This document shows positions 57,301 to 63,926 of a stretch of 64,000 nt of DNA, piece by piece. Each line of letters starts with the position of its first letter. Position 1 is the stretch's first letter. Source of the DNA: Sinotaia quadrata (lineage: Eukaryota; Mollusca; Gastropoda; Architaenioglossa; Viviparidae); NCBI GenBank assembly GCA_028829895.1, contig CM054184.1:26057201-26121200 (forward strand), written 5' to 3'. A program made the position numbers and the translations under genes. The notes beneath the pieces were generated by a model. That model worked only from the letters and a program-made list of their open reading frames with translations. It ran no database searches and was not told the DNA's origin.

Positions 57301-59991
57301 CTGTTTATGTATGCACCAATAAATAGTTGTTTCTGACTGTTTAGGGACTGTATATATTGGTAAAAGAAATGGCACCATATCTTCAGTTCTGTTTCTGTAC
57401 ATTTTATTTCTGTATGTATTTTTTTTTTAATATAGTGTATGAAAATGGTCTGCATATTATGAGAGTATATGTTAACAATTTAGGAGGTACAGCAGAGTGA
57501 ACCTCCATGCCAAATACAAAACACATGCAATAATAGCAGAATGAGGATATATATATATATATTGTTACACACCTTATAATTGTATTCTTGTTTTTTTCTT
57601 GCTCTTCAAAAGCCTGCAAAAAAAGTAACATAACTGTACAATATGCTTCATAGTAGCTTAACTAATATTTAATAAATTAACATTCATATTACATTTCTCT
57701 CATAAATCTTGTATAAATTACTAATTTTAAAAAATAAAATAAAAATAACAAATAATTAGAAATAATCTAATGATATGAAATCATAGTTCATACCTAAAGC
57801 TTTTATTGTCACAATTTCTCTTCACACAAAAAAAAAACCCTATAATAATATATATAATAATGCACAGTGTGATATCACGGTTTCAGAACTTTTCAATTTT
57901 CAAAAGTTTATGGATATAATAAAAGGATAGATAATCCTGAACCCAACATGTATAAAAATTCTGGAAAGTACTGTACCACTACTACCACTGTACCAATAAA
58001 CTATAAAGAAAGTGATTAAAATTTACACAGTGGATATGATGATAATTAAAATTAAAAATTAAAATTGTCATAAGTGCATTTTCTGAAATGAATAACTATA
58101 TGTTAGTAAGTTTTCTATTTGGCAAATAATTGTGGTATTAATGTTTTATGATTTTTTTAGTTATATATTTCTTAGTTATATTGCTATATTGCTTTCAAGT
58201 TTAATGATTCTACATTTTCAACTCCGTGGACATTAAATTTTTAGATACCAAATATCTAATTTAGTTTATTGACAAAAGTACAAATTTGACAAATATTTTG
58301 AGTATTGAAAAGAAAACAGATTTATAATTAAAATGATTACAGCATATTTCTGTTTTTACTTATAAATAAGGCAGCCCACTTTTTAATTTAATGTTTTTGC
58401 TCCTGTCATAAGTGCAAGTCATCATAAGGTATTAAGTCACTTACATCAAAAGTTGAGAATAATCTGTATATAATTTAATACTTAAATGATAGTATAACAT
58501 TCACATTCATGCATTTGATATATTTTCTTATCATAAACATAAGAGTAAGAGTAAGAAAATTACTGAAAAAATAAAATATATAAAATTGTGTTATAAATAT
58601 TTCATTTTCAGCAAAAAATTGCTGATATGTGTTATTGTTAATAACTGCACCTTGCTGCCAACACTTAAACAAAAATTATTGTGCAAAATTTAAATATAAT
58701 AATTTATGCCAATAGTTATTAATAACCCAAATAATGATCAGCAATTCAAAGTTTTTCAAAAGGGAGACTCGGAGAGGAAAAGCACCTTAAATAAGAACAA
58801 TGTATATTATACCTTAAAAAATTAAATAAATAAATAAAAGAATGAATAGTCTGGGATATATGAAAAAATATTTATTTTTAAAAAAAGCAATCATTATTTA
58901 TTAAACAGTTTTGACTCAGTTTATTCCTATAAATGCTATTTATTTTCTCCTTTAAATTAATAAATTTATTCCTATAAATGTATTTATTTTCTCCAATTTA
59001 AATTCATAAAAGAAATGAAATATAATATATAACACAATCTGCATAACCATTCAGCAGTAAATAAATATTGTTATTATTATTGTTCTTATTTCTTACTGAT
59101 TTAGAATTAAAAGGAAATAGAAAGGTGTGGAGGTTTAATAAATGCTTAATTAAAGATGGGTCAAAGTACTTCCTTCTAGTTCTAGTAAGAAGTCCCCTAT
59201 AATAGAAATTTAATTTAATTAATTTACATTTAATATAATAATATATTGTCTTAATTTTATATACAGATACAACAGTTTATGTTTCGTGTCAAAATTGAAG
59301 AGAGAAATTACATTTGTAAACAATTAGTTTGCAAGTTTCCAAAATATATCTGTTATTCAAAATATCACTATATTAAATATTTTACAATTCTGAGAATAAT
59401 TAATTAGAATAAAATTAGAAAATAGTATAAGTAGGCCTATACTGTAACACAATTCTCAAATCACTGCATATATTTCGTATACATATATAATGCTGTGATT
59501 GTTTATACCCTTTCTAACATATATTTTCAAAGTTATTTAACTGTAAATATCTTAGTTATACTACATATATCATCCTTTCAGTGAAACAGCAAAAAGAAAT
59601 ACAAAGACAAATGTCAACGGGCAAGTGAGATCATAATTAACGAGACCTTGTTCCCCGAAATCAACATTTGAACCGTTATATTTTTCTGTCTTAAAATGTC
59701 TTAGATGTCACAAGATGATGCCTTACTTTAACGACAGCAGCACTCTAGCTGAATATATCTGAAGAATACGAAATCGGAGTGTAAACTAAATAAAAAGAGT
59801 TAATGGGTTGGGTGGCTGCTTCGGAGACAGTGACTTAGTGATGTCCACTCGATAAAATCCGATTATGTCACTGATCAGGAGACACCCACCTTTGCTTTCT
59901 GCATGACAACTATAACTTGGAGGCGTTCCGCTTCGGACAAGCCTGATAAATCCGGCAGTGCAAAGGTCAACTCACAATCATCAGCTGCCAT
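25230..59991 (-). CDS. OSBPL11-like: Oxysterol-binding protein-related protein, ORP10/ORP11 type (whole gene, 24 coding exons)
   Basis: Lipid-transfer protein. In the family, ORP10 and ORP11 exchange phosphatidylserine and PI4P at ER contacts with Golgi or endosomes and act as heterodimers with ORP9. Twenty-four minus-strand exons with GT/AG borders and matching phases give 748 codons plus stop, close to human ORP11 (about 747). Order: RIM-like helix (residues 9-48), PH domain (about 51-150), conserved helical segment with LKATS (240-278), variable linker (280-363), acidic segment, then the ORD (about 395-745) with [18 protein letters not shown] (518-525), [13 protein letters not shown] and [14 protein letters not shown]. 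The start at 59991 has A at -3 and G at +4. There is no transmembrane segment and no convincing FFAT motif, as in ORP10/11. The protein stops soon after WVYNRILG, shorter than vertebrate C-termini. Introns contain transposon debris. ORP assignment is certain; ORP10 versus ORP11 is not resolved. Confidence 0.95.
25529..25594 (-). CDS. OSBPL11-like: ORP gene exon 23, ORD C-terminal helix
   Basis: 66 nt, acceptor TATTTCAG, donor AAG/GTACTT. It codes [20 protein letters not shown] then TK, equivalent to human LEERQRTEERHRTETGTPWKTK, including the Arg that contacts PI4P in the family. Confidence 0.96.
26116..26277 (-). CDS. OSBPL11-like: ORP gene exon 22, ORD C-terminal part
   Basis: 162 nt, acceptor TTCACAG, donor TTT/GTAAGT. 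It codes [20 protein letters not shown] then [20 protein letters not shown] and EHKRF, matching human RVRPLEKQDPFESRRLWKNVTDSL and the following ATEHKH. Confidence 0.97.
26646..26765 (-). CDS. OSBPL11-like: ORP gene exon 21, ORD
   Basis: 120 nt, acceptor TTACAG, donor AGT/GTAAGT. It codes [20 protein letters not shown] and [20 protein letters not shown], the conserved [12 protein letters not shown] and V-GEWN strands of the ORD barrel. Confidence 0.97.
26895..27375 (+). repeat. About 40-bp minisatellite, roughly 11 copies
   Basis: Units around AACACACACAAGAATACATA then TGTAAAATGATGCATGAGGG in ORP intron 20. The [15 protein letters not shown] open frames on the minus strand are repeat artefacts. 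Confidence 0.93.
27998..28158 (-). CDS. OSBPL11-like: ORP gene exon 20, ORD
   Basis: 161 nt, acceptor TTCTATAG, donor AAG/GTAAGA. It codes [39 protein letters not shown] and a short strand ending FHTK. The [16 protein letters not shown] block is strongly conserved in ORP10/11. Confidence 0.97.
28649..28759 (-). CDS. OSBPL11-like: ORP gene exon 19, ORD
   Basis: 111 nt, acceptor CCCACAG, donor AAAG/GTGAGG. It codes [20 protein letters not shown] then [16 protein letters not shown], corresponding to human [23 protein letters not shown]. Confidence 0.97.
29325..29500. repeat. Dispersed repeat B, copy 2
   Basis: Second copy of the element at 20485-20660, same orientation, ending near CCCCCGAATACATATTG. 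It abuts the LINE fragment in ORP intron 18. Confidence 0.6.
29500..30075 (-). mobile_element. LINE-type retrotransposon 5' fragment with Myb-like N-terminal domain
   Basis: An open frame from 30067 to 29684 begins [19 protein letters not shown] and contains [18 protein letters not shown] and [15 protein letters not shown]. This RWT-EEN / GYRKRM / RL-DQKR pattern is the N-terminal domain seen before reverse transcriptase in LINE-type proteins abundant in cephalopods and other invertebrates. After a stop, similar coding ([14 protein letters not shown]) continues toward 29510. The RT domain is absent. It is inserted in ORP intron 18. Confidence 0.6.
30085..30320 (-). mobile_element. tRNA-derived SINE-like element
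   Basis: On the minus strand, AGTCCAGTGGTTAGAGC (about 30305-30289) resembles a tRNA A box, and AGCTTCAAATCCC (near 30220) resembles a B box. The spacing is longer than in a tRNA gene, so this is a degenerate tRNA-like head, not a tRNA. It adjoins an (ATT)n tract and the LINE fragment. Confidence 0.5.
30318..30363. repeat. (ATT)n microsatellite
   Basis: About fifteen uninterrupted ATT units adjoining the SINE-like element, probably its simple-sequence tail or target. Confidence 0.95.
30979..31159 (-). CDS. OSBPL11-like: ORP gene exon 18, ORD core with EQVSHHPP
   Basis: 181 nt, acceptor TTAACAG, donor CCAG/GTAAAA. It codes [17 protein letters not shown], a variable serine-rich loop and [18 protein letters not shown] and HHPP supply the Lys and His residues that bind the PI4P head group in ORD structures. 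Confidence 0.97.
32670..32751 (-). CDS. OSBPL11-like: ORP gene exon 17, ORD
   Basis: 82 nt, acceptor GATTTAG, donor CAG/GTCAGT. It codes [20 protein letters not shown] then SFHAGRQ, matching the family's EDRMIRFVEYYLTSFHEGR. Confidence 0.96.
33184..33269 (-). CDS. OSBPL11-like: ORP gene exon 16, ORD
   Basis: 86 nt, acceptor AAACAG, donor GTAAG/GTAATT. It codes [20 protein letters not shown] then MAHPDIFV, the hallmark ORD start of ORP9/10/11 (LPTFILEKRSLLEMYAD). Confidence 0.97.
33690..33850 (+). repeat. Imperfect 50-bp repeat
   Basis: Three to four units with ATTGCTAATAATGACC-AGAT and TCTGAATTATGGA. ORP intron 15. Confidence 0.7.
34196..34400 (+). repeat. About 115-bp tandem duplication
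   Basis: Two copies starting AAAGTGGACATTTCA and containing GACCTCAGAAAG and GCTTTCATAT. ORP intron 15. Confidence 0.8.
35095..35262 (+). repeat. About 75-bp tandem duplication
   Basis: Two near-identical copies containing AAATGTATATGGTCAATTCA and ACAATCAAAATAAACTTCCT. ORP intron 15. Confidence 0.92.
35889..36025 (-). CDS. OSBPL11-like: ORP gene exon 15, acidic segment and start of ORD lid
   Basis: 137 nt, acceptor GAGCAG, donor AAG/GTATGA. It codes the acidic stretch [18 protein letters not shown] and then [20 protein letters not shown]. The latter is nearly identical in kind to human [19 protein letters not shown], the start of the ORD. DPYDYHE in the acidic tract faintly resembles an FFAT core but lacks the aromatic at position 2. 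Confidence 0.95.
36270..36950 (+). repeat. About 43-48-bp minisatellite, roughly 14 copies
   Basis: Units around TTTTCTGTACCAGCTAATAA then TGCTAGTATTTTTTCTACTC in ORP intron 14, with a diverged sub-block (ATACCAGTTAACATTAGTAT) at 36780-36890. Confidence 0.93.
37263..37366 (-). CDS. OSBPL11-like: ORP gene exon 14, linker
   Basis: 104 nt, acceptor ATTATAG, donor GATG/GTATGT. It codes a Ser/Thr/Pro-rich linker ([34 protein letters not shown]). Phases 2 to 1 join cleanly to exon 15. Confidence 0.78.
37435..37565 (+). repeat. About 46-bp tandem repeat, three copies
   Basis: Units TGGAATTCCACTGGAATGTA and TTGACAGTGATCTGGATGA. They begin about 70 bp upstream of exon 14. Confidence 0.92.
38220..38610 (+). 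repeat. Degenerate AAAAAGTGATGTATTCAAGA repeats
   Basis: Seven to eight A-rich units in ORP intron 13, strongly diverged. Confidence 0.75.
38745..39065 (+). repeat. About 60-bp degenerate tandem repeat
   Basis: Units with GTCTATACTAATAAAAATAA and CTCTGAACAGTGTCACAATC. The 97-codon open frame across it is a repeat artefact. Confidence 0.85.
39297..39313 (-). CDS. OSBPL11-like: ORP gene exon 13, candidate 17-nt microexon
   Basis: 17 nt between acceptor TTCCTTAG and donor AAG/GTACAC, coding MPISI plus two bases. It supplies the phase-2 ending that exon 14 requires, which exon 10 alone cannot. The short length makes the call provisional. Confidence 0.45.
39517..39571 (-). CDS. OSBPL11-like: ORP gene exon 12, candidate linker exon
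   Basis: 55 nt, acceptor GTACACAG, donor CTT/GTAAGA, phases 2 to 0. It codes [19 protein letters not shown] second frame ([14 protein letters not shown]) is also open but needs an entry phase that no upstream exon supplies. Evidence is splice-site and phase consistency only. Confidence 0.45.
40925..40992 (-). CDS. OSBPL11-like: ORP gene exon 11, candidate linker exon
   Basis: 68 nt after acceptor AAATTAG, donor GTTGT/GTGAGA, phases 0 to 2. It codes [20 protein letters not shown], a plausible linker. Support comes only from open frame, splice sites and a phase chain that closes through exons 12 and 13. It could be alternatively spliced straight to exon 14, which is also in phase. Confidence 0.5.
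41400..41480 (-). CDS. OSBPL11-like: ORP gene exon 10, LKATS helix
   Basis: 81 nt, acceptor ATTCACAG, donor CAT/GTTTGT. It codes [20 protein letters not shown] then HMLQNGH. DLL-LKATS and CF-H-LQ are conserved in ORP9/10/11. The donor is weak, but no better in-frame donor is visible. Confidence 0.88.
42799..42846 (-). CDS. OSBPL11-like: ORP gene exon 9
   Basis: 48 nt, acceptor TTTCCAG, donor AAG/GTAAAG, phase 0 on both sides. It codes [16 protein letters not shown], equivalent to the human segment CLPTSGHLSSLDQ. Confidence 0.85.
44035..44940 (-). repeat. Dispersed repeat family A, copy 4
   Basis: Inverted copy in ORP intron 8. It shares GTTTAATAAATTTATTGTTA, GACCTTCTTACATATATTGA and TCGGGCTAATAT blocks with copies 1, 2 and 5. 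The distal end block is missing. Confidence 0.68.
45390..45670 (+). repeat. About 95-bp degenerate tandem repeat, three copies
   Basis: Units with ACTACTGATAT-TTTAGCTATAT and ATTCCTGTGTAT. ORP intron 8. Confidence 0.75.
46517..46619 (-). CDS. OSBPL11-like: ORP gene exon 8, helical segment
   Basis: 103 nt, acceptor ACTATAG, donor GCA/GTAAGA. It codes [19 protein letters not shown] then [15 protein letters not shown], corresponding to the predicted helix (LVEVREMMSHAEGQQRDLI) after the PH domain of human ORP11, a region implicated in ORP9-ORP10/11 dimerisation. Confidence 0.88.
46945..47070 (+). repeat. About 42-bp tandem repeat, three copies
   Basis: Units TATGTGCAAACCTATCAATA then CTATAACAATACAAGAAAAT. 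ORP intron 7, between exons 8 and 7. Confidence 0.9.
47222..47376 (-). CDS. OSBPL11-like: ORP gene exon 7, linker
   Basis: 155 nt, acceptor ACAACTAG, donor GGCAA/GTGAGT, phases 0 to 2. It codes a low-conservation serine-rich linker including [20 protein letters not shown] and [14 protein letters not shown]. An alternative acceptor 21 nt downstream (CTCAACAG) is also in phase, so the first seven residues are uncertain. Frame and donor are well supported. Confidence 0.8.
47716..47779. ncRNA. Candidate hairpin (pre-miRNA-like or small MITE)
   Basis: A 20-nt arm (47716-47735) is perfectly complementary to 47760-47779. Inside it, a 4-bp stem (737-740 with 755-758) and another (742-745 with 750-753) continue the helix around an AGTT loop. 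The 64-nt structure is nearly fully paired. It lies in ORP intron 6. Without small-RNA data or conservation it may equally be a transposon remnant. Confidence 0.35.
48287..48316. repeat. (TC)n-(AC)n microsatellite
   Basis: CTCTCTCTCTCTCTCTCTC followed by ACACACAC. ORP intron 6. Confidence 0.9.
48320..48540 (+). repeat. About 52-bp tandem repeat, 3-4 copies
   Basis: Units AATTAGAGATGCAATTCTCA then ATCATGTTGTCAATGTAATG. ORP intron 6. Confidence 0.93.
49609..49688 (-). CDS. OSBPL11-like: ORP gene exon 6, PH domain C-terminal helix
   Basis: 80 nt, acceptor ATTGTAG, donor CAG/GTCTGT. It codes [18 protein letters not shown] then CHTANIAQ. This is the closing helix of the PH domain with its invariant Trp. 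Phases 1 to 0 agree with both neighbours. Confidence 0.95.
50215..51260 (+). mobile_element. Degenerate DIRS-like (tyrosine recombinase) retrotransposon fragment
   Basis: Lies on the plus strand inside ORP intron 5. RNase H-like remnants (TNASLSSW at 50267, SLRDL at 50336) are followed by TDLFAPK (50648) and WDNKFAYAF (50748), the VDLFAT and WD--FAYAFPP hallmarks of DIRS/Ngaro pol. Next comes [13 protein letters not shown] (51040), typical of the N-terminus of the element's tyrosine recombinase. Stops and frame changes show it is dead. The recombinase segment has been amplified into a short tandem array up to 51260. Confidence 0.7.
51040..51260 (+). repeat. About 50-bp array derived from DIRS recombinase coding
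   Basis: Four to five units of AAATGGAATG-TTTTCACCCA then GTGGAGCATGT. The first unit is the recombinase segment [10 protein letters not shown] itself. Confidence 0.88.
52592..52673 (-). CDS. OSBPL11-like: ORP gene exon 5, PH domain
   Basis: 82 nt, acceptor TTTCAG, donor CGAG/GTAATA, exit phase 1. It codes [16 protein letters not shown] and ANGEAYKLR, almost identical in kind to the human ORP10/11 PH domain (SPSDEDSHTFTVNAASGE). Confidence 0.95.
53000..55330. other. ORP intron 4, no recognisable feature
   Basis: AT-rich intronic sequence. The short open frames (for example at 53527-53778) lack conserved motifs. I see no transposon or RNA gene here. Confidence 0.5.
55334..55381 (-). CDS. OSBPL11-like: ORP gene exon 4, PH domain
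   Basis: 48 nt, acceptor TTTTCAG, donor GCA/GTAAGT. It codes [16 protein letters not shown], matching the family segment with the PRG turn and the following beta strand. Confidence 0.93.
56281..56386 (-). CDS. OSBPL11-like: ORP gene exon 3, PH domain first half
   Basis: Acceptor TTTCCAG, 106 nt, donor GAG/GTTTTG. It codes [16 protein letters not shown] followed by [17 protein letters not shown], the beginning of the ORP9/10/11 PH domain. The donor was chosen because it joins exon 4 in phase 0 with the same residue spacing as human ORP11. A better-looking GTAAAT donor further downstream breaks the frame. The internal ATG (AGAATGG) has a strong context and sits where human ORP9 begins. Confidence 0.95.
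57573..57613 (-). CDS. OSBPL11-like: ORP gene exon 2, charged continuation of N-terminal helix
   Basis: A 41-nt exon preceded by a T-rich tract and TTTGCAG, ending ATAAG/GTGTGT. It codes [13 protein letters not shown] plus two bases of the next codon. The acidic and basic helix continues the Rab-binding-like helix of exon 1, as EEEEKEE does in RIM. Entry phase 0 matches exon 1 and exit phase 2 matches exon 3, forming an AGA codon across the junction. Confidence 0.7.
59890..59991 (-). CDS. OSBPL11-like: ORP gene exon 1, start codon and RIM-like helix
   Basis: Codes residues 1-34. It begins [10 protein letters not shown] and continues [18 protein letters not shown], which resembles the first helix of Rab-binding domains in RIM (LPDLSHLTEEER) and synaptotagmin-like proteins. 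The exon ends in phase 0 at AAAG/GTGGGT. The ATG has a strong context (AAACATGG). An in-frame upstream ATG at residue -15 has a weaker context and a peptide without recognisable conservation, so the downstream ATG is preferred. Confidence 0.75.
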
Positions 59992-61435
59992 GTTTACTTT
60001 CAAGACAGTCCAGCAGTAAAGGGAGATTATTCTCATTACATTATTTTTGTTTCTACCTTCTGCGACATCTTTGAACGCTGGCACTGAACGTTAAGCAGAA
60101 AGTCATTTTGTAAACTATTCTAATAATTATTTTAGTGGATGTTAAGTGATTTGTTTGCCTGTATCGTAGTCATTAAATCAGTTCTATGGTCTATGATTTT
60201 TATAGAAACATTACAGTAAAAAGATACTTTGAGACTGCATATTATAATTGTTGACTGTAGTCATTGAAGTCAAAGACAATTTTTAAAAAAATTATAACTA
60301 AAATGAAAGAAAAATCAAGATATGCAGGAGGGCCTAACTCGCTAGTTGCCCGAGGCTACAACAATGGAGGAAACTGTGCTTGCATGACATAGTCTAGATG
60401 TAGCCTAACACTAGTTGTAACCAAAATATTAGCTCTGGTACCAATTAGGTCAAAGTACTCAAATCTTTCACAGTCGGAAAGTTGGAAAGCTATATGTCCA
60501 GTGGAACAAAACCTAGTAAATTAGCAGCAGAAAGTAAGAAATGAATATTTGATGAGTATTGTTTGACTTTGGCTTTACGAGTTCTGCAAAATAAGATGCT
60601 CCAGGGTGCAATACAAAATTATTGAACAATTCTCCGGTCACTGAAAAATTGTGAAGGTATTTGGAAACCAACCCTTCTGAATATAAAAGAAAAAAGGTGT
60701 ACAATTCTTCAAGGAACATTTTACCTAATTGCAAATTAAATTCTCAGTGTTTTATAAAAAGCATTCTTAATTCTCACTTTATTGCAGATAGGGTCCTAAG
60801 TATTCTTCTTGTGTTATAGTGTGTAACATGTAAAAGATAATCAATTTTGTAATTATTTACTGTAAAGAAATATCCATGTCATATGTTCAGATGATTAAAT
60901 TCTTTAAGTGAAAAATTTCATATGTCTGTTGTGCCAGTGTTGGGAGGGTGGGATGAAGGATCATTGGGGTTGGGGAATGATCAATGTGGGTCACAATGAA
61001 TGAGAGTGAAGACCGAAGTATGAAAAAAATTAGATGGAAAGATTGCAGGTCATGCAGATCTAGCAGTATGGTCAGGGCTTGATCTAGGTAGAGCTTAGTT
61101 TTACTTTTAATTAGTTAAAGAAAGCTTTACCTGGCTGTCAATCCAGAAGTAAGGGTCAGAAATCACATTTTAGTGATCAATGGGCATTGATGGGGCAGGT
61201 AAGATGAAAGCATGACTCAGATGTTGATGAATCGGAAATTCACATTTGGACATAACAGTGGTAGGATGCTATTAATCTTTCCTCCAAGCAGATTACAGGG
61301 TTGAAAGATCATGGACAAAAGAATCATGAGATCTTCAGCCCACACCACATCTACGGCCTTGTCAGGGCAGAAGAACAAGAACAAAAGTAAGAAAAGAAAT
61401 TGTGATGCAATGCCACCCTAGTTATTGAATGTGAT
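59992..61435. promoter_or_regulatory. Upstream region of the ORP gene
   Basis: The 59992-60100 part is expected to hold the 5' UTR, with one weak in-frame upstream ATG. No TATA box at a sensible distance and no CpG-island-like richness is evident, although the sequence near 59840-60080 is less AT-rich than its surroundings. From 60100 to 61435 I see no gene or repeat. Confidence 0.35.
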
Positions 61436-61439
61436 TATT

Positions 61440-62965
61440 ATTGTATTATTAATCATCCATAACTAATACAAATGATGAGAATCTTAATTTATGTTATTCT
61501 CCAGAAGACTCCACTCATCTCTATCACTTGGCAGATATACAGGCGCTGTAAATATTTTCTCTCTTCCACAACATTAAAGACAAACATTTAGTCACACAAT
61601 ATGTCCATAGGTAGAAAACTTCTTACCAAAGAAGAAGATAAATCCATCTTTTAATCTATATTTAGTGAGCCCCTATCCACCCAATATCTTTTCTACAATA
61701 TGGTTATCAATATGTGTAAGAAGATCAATAAATTTAACAATAAATGTATTAAATCAACAATCGAATATATAGACTAGAGCAAATATAATGAAAAGATTAT
61801 TTGACATTAATATTTCTATTAACCACGTTCAAATAGTTTCAATGTTTATATAGTATTTTTATCCTAACACATAATTCAGCGGGATAGTGTCAATATAAAT
61901 CACAGGATAATTCTTATCAGAGAACAGAAATGGAGTTATAGAGAGATAGGTGATAACAGTTTGTATATAACCTTATCTAGACGATGCTGCAATAGTCTTT
62001 CACACACTTTCATAACAATGTCACAAGTTTATTGTTCACAGTAAAATTGTCAGTTCTTTACACATTTCTCTAAAATGCTGTAGAATGTTCCTTAAGCTGC
62101 TGTTCTCTTGAGACTAATCAGGGCGCTCCTTCGCCGTAGTAGTAACCTCATTCAGAACAACAATGTAGCAATTTCCAGTAACTTCCTTATACCAGAAATT
62201 CCATGTTGTAGCCGAGCATATTTTGCCTTCATATAATTAACAAAGTACAGTTTATCCTTACACTTACACACTGGGTAGATGCTTCTTGAATCTACCACAT
62301 TCATAGCAAATCAATAAACTGGGAGATTCTAGTTTTTTTTTTTAAAATGGCTGCTTCTTCCCCAAAAATATAATCAGGGAACAAATGCTAAGTTTTCCTG
62401 TTTATGAACATGTTCACTAGAAACAAATGTCGTGTAAAATATGCTAGCATCATAATTCACAATTGTAGAAATAATAGTCTACTCACACAATACATCTGTG
62501 CATAAAGCACAAGTATAATATAGCAAAATACATGAAATATTTCTGTGTCTATTCTCTCAATAAATCAGTTAACTCACCATTAAGATAATGGCCACCTTTC
62601 ATGACCAGACTTTTGCCACACCAAATTCAAAGTGATTAGGTTGGTTGGTCATGTAGGGGACGCTTCCGGTTCCGCTGCTTTCACAAAAAGTTATTAGAAA
62701 ATACAATTCTTTTTCAACAGATAAACATTGGCTGGTCTCATTCCTTGTAATTCCTTGGAATTTGGATAGTAAAACTACTTATCCACTTGGAACTGGTTTA
62801 GATTACATTAGCAAGTTCTAGCATATTCTTTACCTGAGTTGTTTACTCCAACTCTGACACAAAAAATACCATTATAAGCAGTGCCCTAGGTCAGGTCATG
62901 TTGACATTTAACAATTTATATAACAATTAAATTTAGAAATATGGATAGGCAAATTTACTACACTA
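61440..62965 (+). repeat. Dispersed repeat family A, copy 5 (most complete)
   Basis: About 1.5 kb. Starts CTAATACAAATGATGAGAAT and ends TTTAGAAATATGGATAGGCA, matching both ends of copy 1. Inner blocks match copies 2, 3 and 4. It has no long open frame, so it is probably a non-autonomous element. Terminal inverted repeats are not obvious by eye. Confidence 0.72.
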
Positions 62966-62969
62966 CAAA

Positions 62970-63925
62970 AATATTAGAAGAAGATGATGATGAAGAAGGG
63001 GACTACTTGGTGGATGTTTAAAAAAGCTAGATGACAGGACTACAATATGTGAAACCAATGCACTTCTAGACAACTGAGTAAATTCTTTTTGAACATTTGA
63101 CAAGTTATTTGAAAGTCTACTCTGGACACTCTTCAAAAATACAAACGAACCAGACATGCTTCTACTTCTAACTATAAACCAAGCTATGGCCCTAAGTCAG
63201 AATCTGTAAATACACATCTCAAGCCATACCAAGACATCTTCAACAAGAAAAGGGACACAAACCACACCAACCATCAGAGAAAGAAAGAAATACCACCGTC
63301 ACCTGGAAAATACCACCAAAACAAAAAGTTAACTCCACCCAGACTCCAAAACAACAAAGCAAACCTGCCTTCTCACAGAAAACAACTGTGATGGGGTCGG
63401 GTGGGGGAATCAAATTTCAGCTATAGGGAAAAAAGAAAAACAGAAAATAGCCAACCCTCAGATAAAAGGAGAAAATAAATCAGAAACGGGGAGAAAAATC
63501 ATCCAGCTTGAGGCAGACATTATCAAGAAATCAGACACAATGACCGAAAGCAAGGCCGCCCTCGAAGAATACACAAGGGTGCTTGAGGCTCTTCCTCTCA
63601 CCACACATCAGAGACAAGAAAAACAGAGCCACCATCAGATGAAAAATCAACACACAATAAAACAACAAGAGAAAAAGAGAAGCAGAGCCCCTTCACACAT
63701 CATGTGAGGCACAGGTCAATAGCACCAGACAAACAAAGAAAAAACAAGGAAAAATAACACCTACCACAACCACCAACAAGAGCGGTGCACAGAGAACATG
63801 AATATCCACAGTGGGATTATTTTAATCATCCCATTGCACTTGTGATACAACTGGTATTTGACCACTTGTACTGGCTGCCAGCACTTGTCTGTGCACAGAC
63901 AACACATGAGTCAGCAACAACTACA
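62970..63925. other. A-rich region of unknown nature
   Basis: Purine- and A-rich plus strand with short lysine/glutamate-rich open stretches (near 63465-63600, coding ENKSETGRKIIQLEADIIKK) that could be a decayed retroelement ORF1. No motif supports naming it. Confidence 0.3.
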
Positions 63926-63926
63926 G

